Assembly (NCBI GenBank): GCA_964017155.1
Contig: OZ024857.1
Location: 15,801,415-15,865,414 of the forward strand
DNA length: 64,000 bases
Direction: 5' to 3'
Source: Oasisia sp. SBJ-2009
Taxonomy: Eukaryota > Annelida > Polychaeta > Sabellida > Siboglinidae
Part shown: positions 1-41,319 of the stretch, piece by piece
Layout of the letters: each line of letters starts with the position of its first letter
Numbering within the stretch: position 1 is the stretch's first letter
Position numbers and translations under genes: made by a program
Notes under the pieces: generated by a model
Told to the model about the DNA's origin: nothing
The model's input: only the letters and a program-made list of their open reading frames with translations
The model's database searches: none

Positions 1-101
1 TGTAGAATTCTCACATTTAAATGATTGGTGCAGAGATCTCATGAGTGAGTATATTTAGTATTTGTCTAATATTACTGAGATGTTACATTTTGCTCTTTCA
101 G

Positions 102-312
102 ACATAGTTTTCTTTGGCGAGGCTATGCCCAAGACATTTTTCAAAGCAGTAAGCGAGGTGAGCATAACTTCATTTGTCATTGATTGCTGTATTTAACTTT
201 TTGAATCAAGGCAGGCTGTATTCACTCATAAACAACTTCCAGCTGACATATACAGACCATCAGATTCAGAGATAGATCCTCCCATACACACACATACACA
301 CGCATGCATACA

Positions 313-380
<68 letters not shown>

Positions 381-3300
381 AACACACGCCCTCACTCACA
401 CGCACAGTTACACGCACACACACAGTTACACACATACACACGCACTCACACGCACACACGCACACACGCACACACGCACACGCGCACACACACACACACA
501 CAGTTACACAGTTACGCACGCATGCACGCACACACACACAGATCCTCCAATTCACATACACTCATATATCTCCTCCCATTGACACTTACTGATTGCTCCT
601 ACATGCTGTGACCATGTTGTACAGATTGCTCCTACATGCTGTGACCATGTTGTACAGATTGCTCCTACTGTCCTACATGCTGTGACCATGTTGCACAGAT
701 TGCTCCTACTGTCCTACATGCTGTGACCATGTTGCACAGATTGCTCCTACATGCTGTGACCATGTTGCACAGATTGCTCCTACATGCTGTGACCATGTTG
801 CACAGATTGCTCCTACATGCTGTGACCATGTTGCACAGATTGCTCCTACATGCTGTGACCATGTTGCACAGATTGCTCCTACATGCTGTGACCATGTTGC
901 ACAGATTGCTCCTACATGTTGTGACCATGTTGCACAGATTGCTCCTACATGTTGTGACCATGTTGCACAGATTGCTCCTACATGTTGTGACCATGTTGTA
1001 CAGATTGCTCCTACATGTTGTGACCATGTTGTACAGATTGCTCCTACAAGCTGTGACCATGTTGCAGGACCTGCCCCAGTGTGACATGTTGATCATCATG
1101 GGCACATCTCTAGTGGTTCAGCCATTTGCGTCACTCACAGAAAAGTAAGTTCATCAACTAACATCATCATCATCTAACCTATCCGACAGGTGCAGTGGCA
1201 TGAAGGTTGACACATCTGCCTGTAATGATGTCAGTCGGAGAGACGTACAAGTGTAAAGTGGTCAGTTGTTAACTTCATAAATACTCGTTAAAGTATGAAC
1301 GTTTATTCAGAACATTTTAACAACAACAAAAGGACAATACAAACAGGCAGATTTAACTACAATATTTACCTAAATGAAATTGAAAAAAAACCCAATAAAT
1401 TTGAATGATGCATATATTTAAACAAGATTTAACAAGATTGCTTCCAAGAAAACCAACTCTAGATGGCAGGTGGACAAGGAAGCTCTTTGGCTTATCAAGA
1501 GTCCAACCTATCTGTCTAAATGTACCCCGCCCTTCTTAGGTGTATGTTGATTTTATTTTTAAACATATTAACACTACTAGCACCTACACGATCAGCCGAT
1601 AATCTGTTTCATTCATTTACTGTTCTTTGTGAAAATTTGAATTTTCTAATATCTAGTCTTTACTGCTCTTCATTGCAGTCAATGTCCTTCTCTCTTCCTT
1701 AACTGAGAAAGAAATATTTCTGTCAATATTTTCATACCCATTCAATATTTTAAACACTTCTATCTGATCTCCTCTCAATCTTCTGGTTTCTAGTGTTGTT
1801 AATCACATTCTTTTAGACGCATTTCATAACTAATATTTCTGAGTTTTTGTATCATTTTGGTTGCTCTCCTTTATACTCTTTCTGGTATATCAACATCCTT
1901 CTTGATACCTGATTGTACAAAGCAGGAGACAGCACAGTGGGTTTTATATTTACAGAGTTCCAGACACAACTCCACGGCTCTACATAAACTTGGAGAACGA
2001 CGTAGGAGCTGTAAGTAATCACATGATTCACAAACCATGCACACGATATTACTAAGATTAGCTCCACAGTGTACATTCAGATCATGAATGAGGCAGGTCT
2101 CTTAATGAAGGCTGTACTTTTACTAATGCCAATTTATTACTCATCCACTAGTAGTATCGGCATCATACTTTAAATAATAGTGTATCACTGGAAGTTAAGT
2201 TATTAATTATTTTAAATATCTGGAATTAAGAGTAAATGCAAAAGCAATCAAGACGTGTTAAGGATTTTTATAAGCTCTAAATTCTGGTTGAGGTATTTGG
2301 TAACCAGACTACATTTCACATACAAAATGCAGTCAGCTTTGTGTTGGACATTTGTGTTAAATGGATTACTTCCCTCTGTTTAAAGAATACAAATTTTAAC
2401 CGATATCATACACTGAAATGTAGTGTGACATCAACATATCTGCTGCCCAGTTTCATTTGGAATATGTATTACCTTAGGGTACCTTAGGACGGTTCTGATC
2501 ATAGGATTCCGTGTTCCTCTGTGATCAGCTCTTCGTTTTCATAATCTATAACGGTGCTTCAAAGTCATACACAATATCCTGGGTATATCATAATTTGTCT
2601 AATCATGTTTTGAATGATTCTAGGGATTTAGCTGTTATCCCTGTATCAGGGAGAACTAAGGTTCGGTAATTCAAATTGGAAATACGTTTTTTCTTAGGTT
2701 TAGTTTGGCTCTTTGTGTGAATAATTTTAGAGAATGTCCCGTTTCCTGTTCTTTGTGATATTTCATTGTTTCTCAAAAGATTTGGTACTGATTCGTGGTC
2801 ATAAATGTTGTGTATTATTTTGTGTTGACATGCAATAATCTGCCTTTTATAATCTGCCTTTATCTGCCTCACATAAGTACGTCATTCACCTTGCAGAATG
2901 ATCCGATGATGGCATTTCTAGGCATGGGCTCCTCTTTCAAGTTTGGGGACGAGGACAATTACAGGTATGTCATGTCTTGTTGCCACCTTTGTACACCAGC
3001 CTGGGTGGACGATATTGTGTCACCACCTGTTGATGACATAGTGATAGCGGTGTCTTTATAGAGAGGTCTGGGCCACCAGTTCAATCTCACAAACCAGACA
3101 CTTGTCTCACCCGCAATCCAATACCAACGCCCTCGACTTTGGAGATTTCCAATTTTACTGTTTGATCTTTCTGACATGGCTTTGGCACTTGAACTTGCCA
3201 GAAAGTGAAATTATGGACAGAGCATATATTTAGGGTTTCTTCATTAAGGCAGTCTGCCTGTGGTTCTTATGTAAGCTCCCGAGATCTGACAATATCACTA

Positions 3301-6084
3301 AATAGTGCTGGTTTCCCCCACCCTGACATTGTGTTAAGCTATTTGTACATGTTATAGAAATGTGTCTCTGTGGAGATGTTGTATGTTGACTGTAAACATG
3401 TCTTTGTGGAGATGTCTTATGTTGACTGTAGACATGTCTCTGTAGAGATGTCTTATGTTGCCTGTAAACATGTCTTTGTAGAGATGTCTTATGCTGACTG
3501 TAATCATGTCTTTGTGGAGATGTCTTATGTTGACTGTAAACATGTCTTTGTGGAGATGTCTTATATTGCCTGTAAACATGTCTTTGTGGAGATGTCTTAT
3601 GCTGACTGTAAACATGTCTTTGTGGAGATGTCTTATGTTGACTGTAAACATGACTTTGTGGAGATGTCTTATGTTGCCTGTAAACATGTCTCTGTAGAGA
3701 TGTCTTATATTCAGTGTAAACATGACTTTGTGAAGATGTCTTATGTTGACTGTAAACATGTCTTTGTGGAGATGTCTTATGTTGACTGTAAACATGACTT
3801 TGTGGAGATGTCTTATGTTGACTGTAAACATGTCTCTGTAGAGATGTCTTATATTCAGTGTAAACATGTCTTTGTGGAGATGTCTTATGTTGACTGTAAA
3901 CATGTCTTTGTGGAGATGTCTTATGCTGACTGTAAACATGTCTTTGTGGAGATGTCTTATGTTGACTGTAAACATGTCTTTGTAGATATGTCTTATATTC
4001 AGTGTAAACATGTCTTTGTGGAGATGTCTTATGTTGACTGTAAACATGTCTTTGTAGATATGTCTTATATTCAGTGTAAACATGTCTTTGTGGAGATGTC
4101 TTATGTTGACTGTAAACATGTCTTTGTGGAGATGTCTTATGTTGCCTGTAAACATGTCTTTGTAGAGATGTCTTATGCTGACTGTAAACATGTCTTTGTG
4201 GAGATGTCTTATGTTGCCTGTAAACATGTCTTTGTAGAGATGTCTTATGCTGACTGTAAACATGTCTTTGTGGAGATGTCTTATGTTGCCTGTAAACATG
4301 TCTTTGTGGAGATGTCTTATGTTGCCTGTAAACATGTCTTTGTAGAGATGTCTTATGTTGCCTGTAAACATGTCTTTGTGGAGATGTCTTATGTTGCCTG
4401 TAAACATGTCTTTGCAGAGATGTCTTATGTTGCCTGTAAACATGTCTTTGTAGAGATGTCTTATGCTGACAGTAAACATGTCTTTGTGGAGATGTCTTAT
4501 GCTGACTGTAAACATGTCTTTGTGGAGATGTCTTATGTTGCCTGTAAACATGTCTTTGTAGAGATGTCTTATGTTGCCTGTAAACATGTCTTTGTGGAGA
4601 TGTCTTATGTTGCCTGTAAACATGTCTTTGTGGAGATGTCTTATGCTGACTGTAAGCATGTCTTTGTGGAGATGTCTTATGTTGACTGTAAACATGTCTT
4701 TGTGGAGATGTCTTATATTCAGTGTAAACATGTCTTTGTGGAGATGTCTTATATTCATTGTAAACATGTCTCTGTAGAGATGTCTTATATTCAGTGTAAA
4801 CATGTCTTTGTGGAGATGTCTTATGCTGACTGTAAACATGTCTTTGTAGAGATGTCTTATGTTGACTGTAAACATGTCTTTGTAGAGATGTCTTATGTTG
4901 ACTGTAAACATGTCTTTGTAGATAGTAGATATGTCTTATATTCAGTGGAAACATGTCTCTGTAGAGATGTCTTATATTCAGTGTAAACGTGTCCTTGTGG
5001 AGATGTCTTATGCTGACTGTAAACATGTCTTTGTGGAGATGTCTGATGTTGACTGTAAACGTGTCTTTGTAGAGACGTATTCTGGCAGGGAACATGTGAT
5101 GACGGTTGCCAAGCTCTGGCAGATCTTCTGGGCTGGGGAGTAAGTGTGACAGCAGTTTCTTTGTTTCTTTTGTTTGTTTGTTCTTTCCCCATCAGGGCAG
5201 GGACACGACAAATATGTACCACAATAATGTATATACATATTAATTTTACATAATATTTAAGTACAATACAAATTTACTTCAGTCAAGTAAATTGCTTATG
5301 TAAAAATGCCCACATCATGGTCTGGATGTTTCCGTGCTGTTAATGGTGGGAGCCATGTCATCTTCAACACTGTTGGGCTCTTGCGTGGTTAACCAAATGT
5401 AGCAATGTAGCCCGATCTTCAGTTATAGATTTATAGTTCATTGTGTATATGCATTTTAGGTGAAAAGATGATAAATAAATGGAATAAGTTACCAGGGATT
5501 TTGGATACACTCTGCCATGATTGGCAGCTTATGACATTTTTATTAGACACCCATGTGTGTTCATGAGCCATTCTGAGTTTGTATTAGCTAAGGCAACAAT
5601 CAATAAAAATTTACTTTTGACATGATACTGTCTTGCTATTGTAGGTAGACACGACTCATAATTACCTTTTTTCTTATTTCAGGAGGACTTAAAAAAGCTG
5701 GTGCAAAGTGAACACGCAAAACTTGACAGCGTAGTGCCTAAAGGTAAGGGTTTCTTTTAAGCCATCTCGAAACTGTGATTACCATGAAAAAACCGAACAC
5801 ATTTACATGTATTTTTATGTTGATTGTAGAAACTTTACATATTACTTACTCAAGAAATAGAAATGGCTTTAGACAATGTCTTCTTTCCAAATGGATAATA
5901 AACCATTTATGTTCCGATAAAGCCACTGTGCACATAGATGTGTACCTGTTGCTTTCGTTTTCATGAGGCTTAATATTTACTATAGATAATTGTCCGAGAC
6001 AGAGACTGAACTGTTGTTTTCTGAACTTTTGCAGCCCAAGCAAAGCGAGCAAAGGTTATTCAGGCCTGCTGTGTATTGCTGTAG
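102..6084 (+). CDS. SIRT2: SIRT2-type NAD-dependent protein deacetylase, 3' part (7 exons)
   Basis: This is the C-terminal part of a class I sirtuin, an NAD-dependent lysine deacetylase that is mostly cytosolic in the SIRT2 family. The exons are 102-157, 1068-1144, 1956-2010, 2897-2964, 5073-5139, 5683-5743 and 6035-6084. All junctions are GT-AG and all phases agree, giving 144 codons including the stop. In order they encode IVFFGEAMPKTFFKAVSE; DMLIIMGTSLVVQPFASL with the conserved MGTSL of the NAD pocket; TPRLYINLEN; a MAFLGMG segment; DVFWQGTCDDGCQALADLLG, which matches the SIRT2 end of the Rossmann fold; EDLKKLVQSEHAKLD; and a short basic tail ending in CCVLL. The upstream catalytic exons, including the active-site His, lie left of the window. 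Family assignment is from recognition of the SIRT2 C-terminal pattern. The last exon is the least certain, supported only by splice sites and phase. Confidence 0.9.
304..535. repeat. (CA)n microsatellite with interrupted variants
   Basis: A pure CA run of about 65 bases near 314-379 is followed by CA-rich DNA interrupted by CGCA, GTTACA and CTCA variants. It lies in the SIRT2 intron 158-1067. Open reading frames across it are simple-sequence artefacts. Confidence 0.95.
590..1066 (+). repeat. 33-bp minisatellite ending at a SIRT2 splice acceptor
   Basis: About 14 tandem units of 33 bp contain GCTGTGACCATGTTGCACAG. The last, slightly diverged unit runs into the real acceptor, GTGACCATGTTGCAG at 1067, followed by the exon starting GACCTGCCC. 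The array stays open in the exon reading frame. Each unit has an AG (TTGCACAG) two bases out of register with the true acceptor TTGCAG. Confidence 0.95.
1640..1915 (-). mobile_element. Decayed LINE reverse-transcriptase fragment
   Basis: On the - strand, 1801-1746 reads LTTLETRRLRGDQIEVFKIL followed by NGYENID. This is the common C-terminal reverse-transcriptase segment of CR1/L2-like non-LTR retrotransposons, in which an E-x-R-R-x-R-G-D motif precedes a YK/FKI motif. Flanking frames carry several stops and shifts, so the copy is dead. It sits in the SIRT2 intron 1145-1955. Confidence 0.55.
3352..5070 (+). repeat. 36-bp minisatellite, about 47 units, ending at a SIRT2 acceptor
   Basis: Units of 36 bp contain GACTGTAAACATGTCTTTGT followed by GGAGATGTCTTATGTT, with variants (GTTGAC, GTTGCC, GCTGAC, ATTCAG). 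The array fills most of the SIRT2 intron 2965-5072 and ends in the true splice acceptor: TGTCTTTGTAG then AGACGTATTC against TGTCTTTGTAG then AGATGTCTTA in many units. The long open frames on both strands arise because the unit is a multiple of three; they are not genes. Confidence 0.97.
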
Positions 6085-6689
6085 TATACTCAGGCCTGTT
6101 GTGTCGCTACTGTTGGCATGAAATGTCTTTATTGACTAGTTTCATGTCTGACACAAAGGGTATTAGTATTGTCTTTGAGACAGAAAAGAAAGCTGACCAT
6201 GTCATTACAGACATTATGAGCATAATCATATCACGCAAAGCGTTCAATTTTAATAATCACCTGAATTACTGTTTGGTCAAATTCAAAATACAGTTATTTT
6301 GATGATTTTATGGAAATTACATTTAAAAACCTGCTACACAAATGAGCTGATGCAAACAAATGCAAAACTGGAGCTTTTTTATGAAGAAAACATGGTACGA
6401 ACATACACTACCAATTGTAAGGTAGTACATGTACAAGCTATCAACTCAGTATTTGACTGAGTAACTAAACTTCATTTAACCATGATTAATGACACAGTAA
6501 ACTGTTCACTCATGAAATGTAAACAAAAGATTCCATTAGTGAACGCTATTGTTGTAGAGCCAATTGCTACATTCCGAAAATTTGCATGCAACACAACACG
6601 CCTGATTCTACAAATCAGTAATTGCTAACAATTACCACTCATGGCTAGAGAGTATAATTCTGGGTAATTAGAGTAGACAGATCGTTTTA

Positions 6690-7205
6690 AAACTGTATTT
6701 AAATGTTATGTAGGATGATGGCTGCATTGAAGAACTCCACTGGTTGCCTAGTGAAGTACCAGAGCGAGTACAACTACCTGTGGTTGTATCTGTGTATCCT
6801 TGGGGATGTCATCAGTGTACCTCGTCTTGCGTATATGCCACACTCGAATCTACCGATCACACCCACCGGCCGGCCGACCTCATAACCACAAACAACACAA
6901 CCAGCACGTACTCTCTTGTGTGGGGTCTACTTTATGGAATGTTCTTACTGAACACCTGCATTTCACCAAGTGTATGACTATTTTTAGCACACACCTAAAG
7001 ACAAAGTATTTCAAACCAGCTCTTAACGTCCACTTCTTTCTACATTCACTCCTTATGTCATATTATTTGTTATGAATATCAATTATCTACTGGTTATTAT
7101 TTGAATTATTTATTCATTCACATTTTAACGACGTTTTAGAATTATGTATCTGTATGTACACTTTGATAATTTTAGCACATGATTGATAAATAAATCTTTG
7201 CTCAA
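6690..7205 (+). mobile_element. LINE 3'-end relic
   Basis: Around 6728-6830 the + strand reads EELHWLP in one frame, then VKYQSEYNYLWLYLCILGD in another. This matches the LHWLPVxYRxxYKxxxxxxKxxHG pattern near the end of CR1/L2-like reverse transcriptases after a frameshift. The stretch closes with AT-rich DNA and an AATAAATCTTTG end near 7190. It is decayed and non-functional. Confidence 0.45.
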
Positions 7206-7219
7206 TGAAGTGTTCCTGT

Positions 7220-7385
7220 TCTTATACCTTTTTACTTTTATTACTCACATTTCAGTAGCAACTCGGGATATTCATTTAGGAAGTCTTAACATTCAATTCA
7301 ACACCCTCCTAAATTGTACCCTGGATACGAGTGTAAAAATAAAATACATTTTACATCTTTGACCACCAGCTTTACCACATATAAT
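7220..7385. repeat. Duplicated segment A (copy of 10509-10676)
   Basis: From CTTTTTACTTTTATTACTCA through GACCACCAGCTTT, this stretch matches 10509-10676 with few differences. The second copy borders the 3' end of ABCD4, so this looks like duplicated ABCD4 3'-flank or UTR DNA. Confidence 0.85.
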
Positions 7386-7470
7386 ACATAAGTTGATCTT
7401 TTTGCAAAATATACTGAACACATGACAACCAAAAAGTGTCAATGTGGAAACGACCAAAGGCGCGTGACAT

Positions 7471-7606
7471 TCATAAATTGGGGAAAAGCACCTTGTGACC
7501 AACGCACTGGTGGACTTGCTGCTTACAGACAGTGCACGTGACATAGAAAGTTAACATGTCATCTTCATCCTCATATGTTTCATACAATTCCCCGTCTACA
7601 ACAGTC
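7471..7606 (-). pseudogene. Possible terminal exon, copy 1 of a duplicated unit (unknown product)
   Basis: On the - strand an acceptor (CAGAATAG at 7607) precedes a 136-base open segment. It encodes TVVDGELYETYEDEDDML, then TFYVTCTVCKQQVHQCVGHK, then a stop. The Cys-x2-Cys...His-x2-Cys spacing could bind metal. A second copy at 9247-9112 has the same acceptor, length and stop position. No partner upstream exon was found and the family was not recognised. It may be a real exon, a relic, or part of a repeat. Confidence 0.3.
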
Positions 7607-7924
7607 CTATTCTGAGTTCAGAATACCTTTGTGTTCTGAAATCTCCTGCCATGACATTCACGTCTGCAACTAAAGTTGCTGTTATACATATGATACTGTG
7701 ATATGTCGCACTAATAAGTTAGTTTGCATATTTCTGTCACACATCTATTTAGACGCATTGAACAATTTCATCACCTCTGCCATGTAGCACTTATCTTACC
7801 AACTGACAATGGTAACCATCAAACAAAAGTAATTTGCATAGTTGCTTTGCAATCACAATATTCAGGCACTTTAGAATACTACATTAGTAAATCACCTATG
7901 GAATTAGTCCACATAAACAACACA

Positions 7925-8390
7925 CTTGATCCCATCAAATGATACACATGTACACAGATAAACAACACACTTGGTCCCGCCAACAGATACACATGTACAC
8001 AGATAAACAACACACTTGGTCCCATCAACTGAGACACATGTACACAGATAAACAACACACTTGGTCCCATCAACTGAGACACATGTACACAGATAAACAA
8101 CACACTTGGTCCCATCAACTGACTCACATGTACACAGATAAACAACACACTTGGTCCCATCAACTGAGACACATGTACACAGATAAACAACACACTTGGT
8201 CCCATCAACTGACTCACATGTACACAGATAAACAGCACACTTGGTTCCATCAACTGAGACACATGTACACAGATAAACAACACACTTGGTCCCACCAACA
8301 GATACACATGTACACAGATAAACAACACACTTGGTCCCACTAACAGATAAACAACACACTTGGTCCCATCAATTGAGACACATGTCCAAT
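7925..8390. repeat. 45-bp minisatellite, about 9-10 units
   Basis: Units of 45 bp contain CACATGTACACAGATAAACA and ACACACTTGGTCCCATCAAC, alternating GAGAC and GACTC at the unit end. The array lies in the 3' intergenic region between SIRT2 and ABCD4. A shorter relative of about 3 units is at 9549-9690. Confidence 0.95.
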
Positions 8391-9032
8391 CATTAGCCTA
8401 GTTTCAGTCAAGTTCATGTACAGAACACCATTCTATTATGATTCAATCAACAACACAATGGAGCTTTCTCTGGTCATATTGAAACAAAATAATTATAAGA
8501 CTACAAAAGGCTAATGTGTAACCATTTGTAAATTTCTTGGCTGTTGAGATCATATCTGCAGCTAATTTAATGAAAGTGTTAACCTATTTTGTATTTTCTT
8601 TGTCTAATTGTGGTGACTTCAATAAGCCCAACACAGTGTTCACAATTTTAAAGATATGATCACAGAAATATGCTAGCTGATAGCCAATACACCCAGTTTC
8701 ATAATGAGTTTCACCAGCAATATCGCCGAGTTCACCTCAGTAGTCTTTATCAAGTTTATGTAAACCAGCACACTTTGTGTTAGAACTGATGTACAGACAC
8801 CATATACGTAAGAGTTTATACCTTTGTATAGCAGCATCAAACAAATTGTGTCTTGCTGTTCACTCAACATAATGTGTTGTATAATGTAGAAACACAGGCA
8901 TGTTTGCAATATCATTTTGAATTTTAACTTGGGCCAGTGAAGAATATTTTAATTGTCTGCCCACCCTATTTCATCAAATTAAATAACACATTAGCACCAA
9001 ACAAAAAGCATGCTGCAGCCAATTCTACATAA

Positions 9033-9600
9033 GTTTAACTTTTTATAAAATATACTGAACACATGACAACCAAAAAGTGTCAATGTGGAAACAAACAAAG
9101 GCCCGTGACATTCACAAACTGGAAAAAAGCACCTGGTGACCAACGCACTGGTGGACTTGCTGCTTACAGACAGTGCACGTGACATAGAAAGTTAACATGT
9201 CATCTTCATCCTCATATGTTTCATACAATTCCCCGTCTACAACAGTCCTATTCTGAGTTCAGAATACCTTTGTGTTCTGAAATCTCCTGCCATGACATTC
9301 ACGTCTGCAACTAAAGTTGCTCTTATACACACGATACTGTGATATGTCGCACTAATAAGTTAGTTTGCATATTTCTGTCACACATCTATTTAGACACATT
9401 GAACAATTTCATCACCTCTGCCATGTAGCACTTATCCTACCAACTGACAATGGTAACCATCATACAAACGTAATTTGCATAGTTGCTTTGCAATCACAAT
9501 ATTCAGGCACTTTGGAATACTACACGAGTAAATCACCTATGGAATTAGTCCACATAAACAACACACTTGGTCCCACCAACAGATACACATGTACACACAT
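9033..9600. repeat. Duplicated segment B (copy of 7390-7985)
   Basis: This stretch, from AAAATATACTGAACACATGA on, is a near-identical copy of 7390-7985. It includes the possible terminal exon (9247-9112, -) and the start of the 45-bp repeat. The copies differ by scattered substitutions and small indels, for example TTGGGG against CTGGAA. Confidence 0.9.
9112..9247 (-). pseudogene. Possible terminal exon, copy 2 of a duplicated unit (unknown product)
   Basis: This is the second copy of the segment at 7606-7471. It keeps the acceptor, the open frame, the Cys/His pattern (TCTVCKQQVHQCVGHQ) and the stop position. Only the last residues differ (VLFSSL against VLFPNL). Preservation of the frame may reflect recent duplication rather than selection. 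Confidence 0.3.
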
Positions 9601-9690
9601 AACCAACACACTTGGTCCCACCAAGTGATACACATGTACACACATAAACAACACACTTGGTCCCTCAAAGTGATACACATGTACACCGTA
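9549..9690. repeat. Short relative of the 45-bp minisatellite
   Basis: About three units share CACACTTGGTCCC and GATACACATGTACAC with the array at 7925-8390. They occur at the equivalent position of duplicated segment B, so the array differs in copy number between duplicates. Confidence 0.85.
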
Positions 9691-9934
9691 CTTGTTCTAA
9701 GTTGCAAGAAATCTGCACTATGACATTTCTTATACATCCATCTGTATGTACACAACAATCTCTAGATTAAATTAATTAAAGCATTACCTAACATAAAAAT
9801 AACAAAATATATTACATGGCTGGTCCCTAGTGCTACGGCTGTCACTCAGAATCACAGAAGACAGTTTGTTACTGAAGTATGATTGTTCAAAGAAACATCT
9901 ACAATCTACATTGAAAGGCAGGCTGGATATCAGT

Positions 9935-10512
9935 GCAGGCCTGCTGTATATTGCTGTAGTTTATTCAGGCCTGTTGTATATATTGCTGTAGTTTATTCAG
10001 GCCTGTTGTATATACTGCTGTAGTTTATTCAGGTATGCTGTATATATTACTGTAATTTATTCAGGCCTGCAGTATATATGGCTGTAGTTTTTTCAGGCCT
10101 GTTGTATATATTGCTGTAGTTTATTCAGGCTTGTTGTATATACTGCTGTAGTTTATTCAGGTATGCTGTATATATGGCTGTAGTTTTTTCAGGCCTGTTG
10201 TATATATGGCTGTAGTTTTTTCAGGCCTGTTGTATATATTGCTGTAGTTTATTCAGGCTTGTTGTATATATTGCTGTAGTTTATTCAGGGCTGTTGTATA
10301 TATTGCTGTAGTTTATTCAGGGCTGTTGTATATATTGCTGTAGTTTATTCAGGCCTGTTGTATATATTGCTGTAGTTTATTCAGGGCTGTTGTATATATT
10401 GCTGTAGTTTATTCAGGCCTGTTGTATATATTGCTGCAATTTATTCAGGGCTGCTGTATATATTCCTGTAGTTTATTCAGGCCTGCTGTGTATATTGCTG
10501 TAGTTTATTCAT
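9935..10512 (+). repeat. 32-bp minisatellite resembling the SIRT2 last exon
   Basis: About 18 units of 32 bp contain TTTATTCAGGCCTGTTGTAT and ATATTGCTGTAG. The unit closely matches the predicted SIRT2 stop-codon region (6056-6084: TTATTCAGGCCTGCTGTGTA then TTGCTGTAG). A partial second unit follows that exon at 6085-6107. Confidence 0.95.
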
Positions 10513-10676
10513 ACCTTTTTACTTTTATTACTCACATTTTAGTAGCAACTCGGGGTAATCATTTAGGAAGTCTAAACATTAAATTCAACACCCTCCTAAA
10601 TTGTACCCTGGATATGAGTGTAAAAATAAAATACATCATTACATCTTTGACCACCAGCTTTGCCACATACAATACA
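10509..10676. repeat. Duplicated segment A' at the ABCD4 3' flank
   Basis: This copy of 7220-7385 lies just downstream of the ABCD4 stop codon on its strand. On the - strand it includes an AATAAA hexamer (TTTATT on + near 10523), a candidate ABCD4 polyadenylation signal. Confidence 0.8.
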
Positions 10677-10746
10677 AACCAGCGCTGACACAATTTAGAT
10701 ATTCTGCCTATCACAGTCTGTTTACCCTGCTCCTCCCTGAGCCCCC

Positions 10747-40480
<29,734 letters not shown>

Positions 40481-40559
40481 TGAGTACAAGACAGGTCATG
40501 TGATGTGAACTGGATTGCGATTTACGTAATACTGCAATTAACGGTTTAATACAAACTTA

Positions 40560-41319
40560 TCGGTTTCACCTTTCGTGATCGTCTTGTATGTTGCCGGGCA
40601 AGTTCTCCATAGCCGTACTCATCGTTGACACTGGCATCGTACTGTCACTGGCAAACTCGTAGCCTACGAGCGCTCGTGCCAGATCGTACGCTACACACGG
40701 AGAGTCCTACACAGTACGACTACGTAACTAGTGTCTAGTCTTGCCTCTTGGTTCCTTCTTACGAAATACGACGAATTTCCCCAGTCGATACAACGTTCAA
40801 CAGCAGGTCAATCAAGATCAATCTAAATGCACACATTTAGGAAGACCATCAGTTTTACTGGCGCACGAGGCAGTCTGTACTGACAATCTGGGAACGGAAT
40901 ACAGGCAACCCTTGACTTTGCACCAACTACCGTCCGTTGTGCAACGGCAACGCGAAATGACAGCCGCATCGTTTGATGCCCGGGGTATAGCAGGCCCCCG
41001 CGAGATGGCGCCACCTTCTGTAGTATATTCTCCCTCACCCTCTCCCATCGCCGCATCGGTGTACTTCGATCGTCACTTTCCGTTTCATTCGCCTTTGTGT
41101 TTATTAGTTTTGTCATGTACACTGACATGTCGAAGAATCGGACCAAATTATGAACTAGATACGTAGGCGGATAGAGACGCTACACAGACCATATCAGATT
41201 ATAACTGACTAAACACAACATCGGCAGTGGACGAGAACAGCGTTGACAACTGGCACGCCACCTGGTGAATTTTAGTAACTCGATTTAGCACTTGCTTCGC
41301 CTTCGATACTTGTAATCTT
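40560..41319. promoter_or_regulatory. CpG-rich candidate bidirectional promoter of ABCD4 and RFXANK
   Basis: CpG density is clearly above its flanks (for example CGTAGCCTACGAGCGCTCGT near 40660 and CGACGAATTTCCCCAGTCGA near 40780). The region separates the proposed ABCD4 start (40480, -) from the RFXANK start codon (41320, +). No TATA box stands out. Overlapping open frames on both strands here are not supported as coding. Confidence 0.5.

Noticed and set aside
3230..5095. Open frames of more than 500 codons on both strands
   Set aside because: They arise from a 36-bp tandem repeat whose length is a multiple of three; no start context or conserved domain, and the region is a SIRT2 intron.
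7925..8390. Regular spaced repeats that resemble a CRISPR array
   Set aside because: Eukaryotic context, no unique spacers and no cas genes; units are contiguous near-identical minisatellite copies. The same holds for the arrays at 31.7-33.2 and 39.2-39.9 kb.
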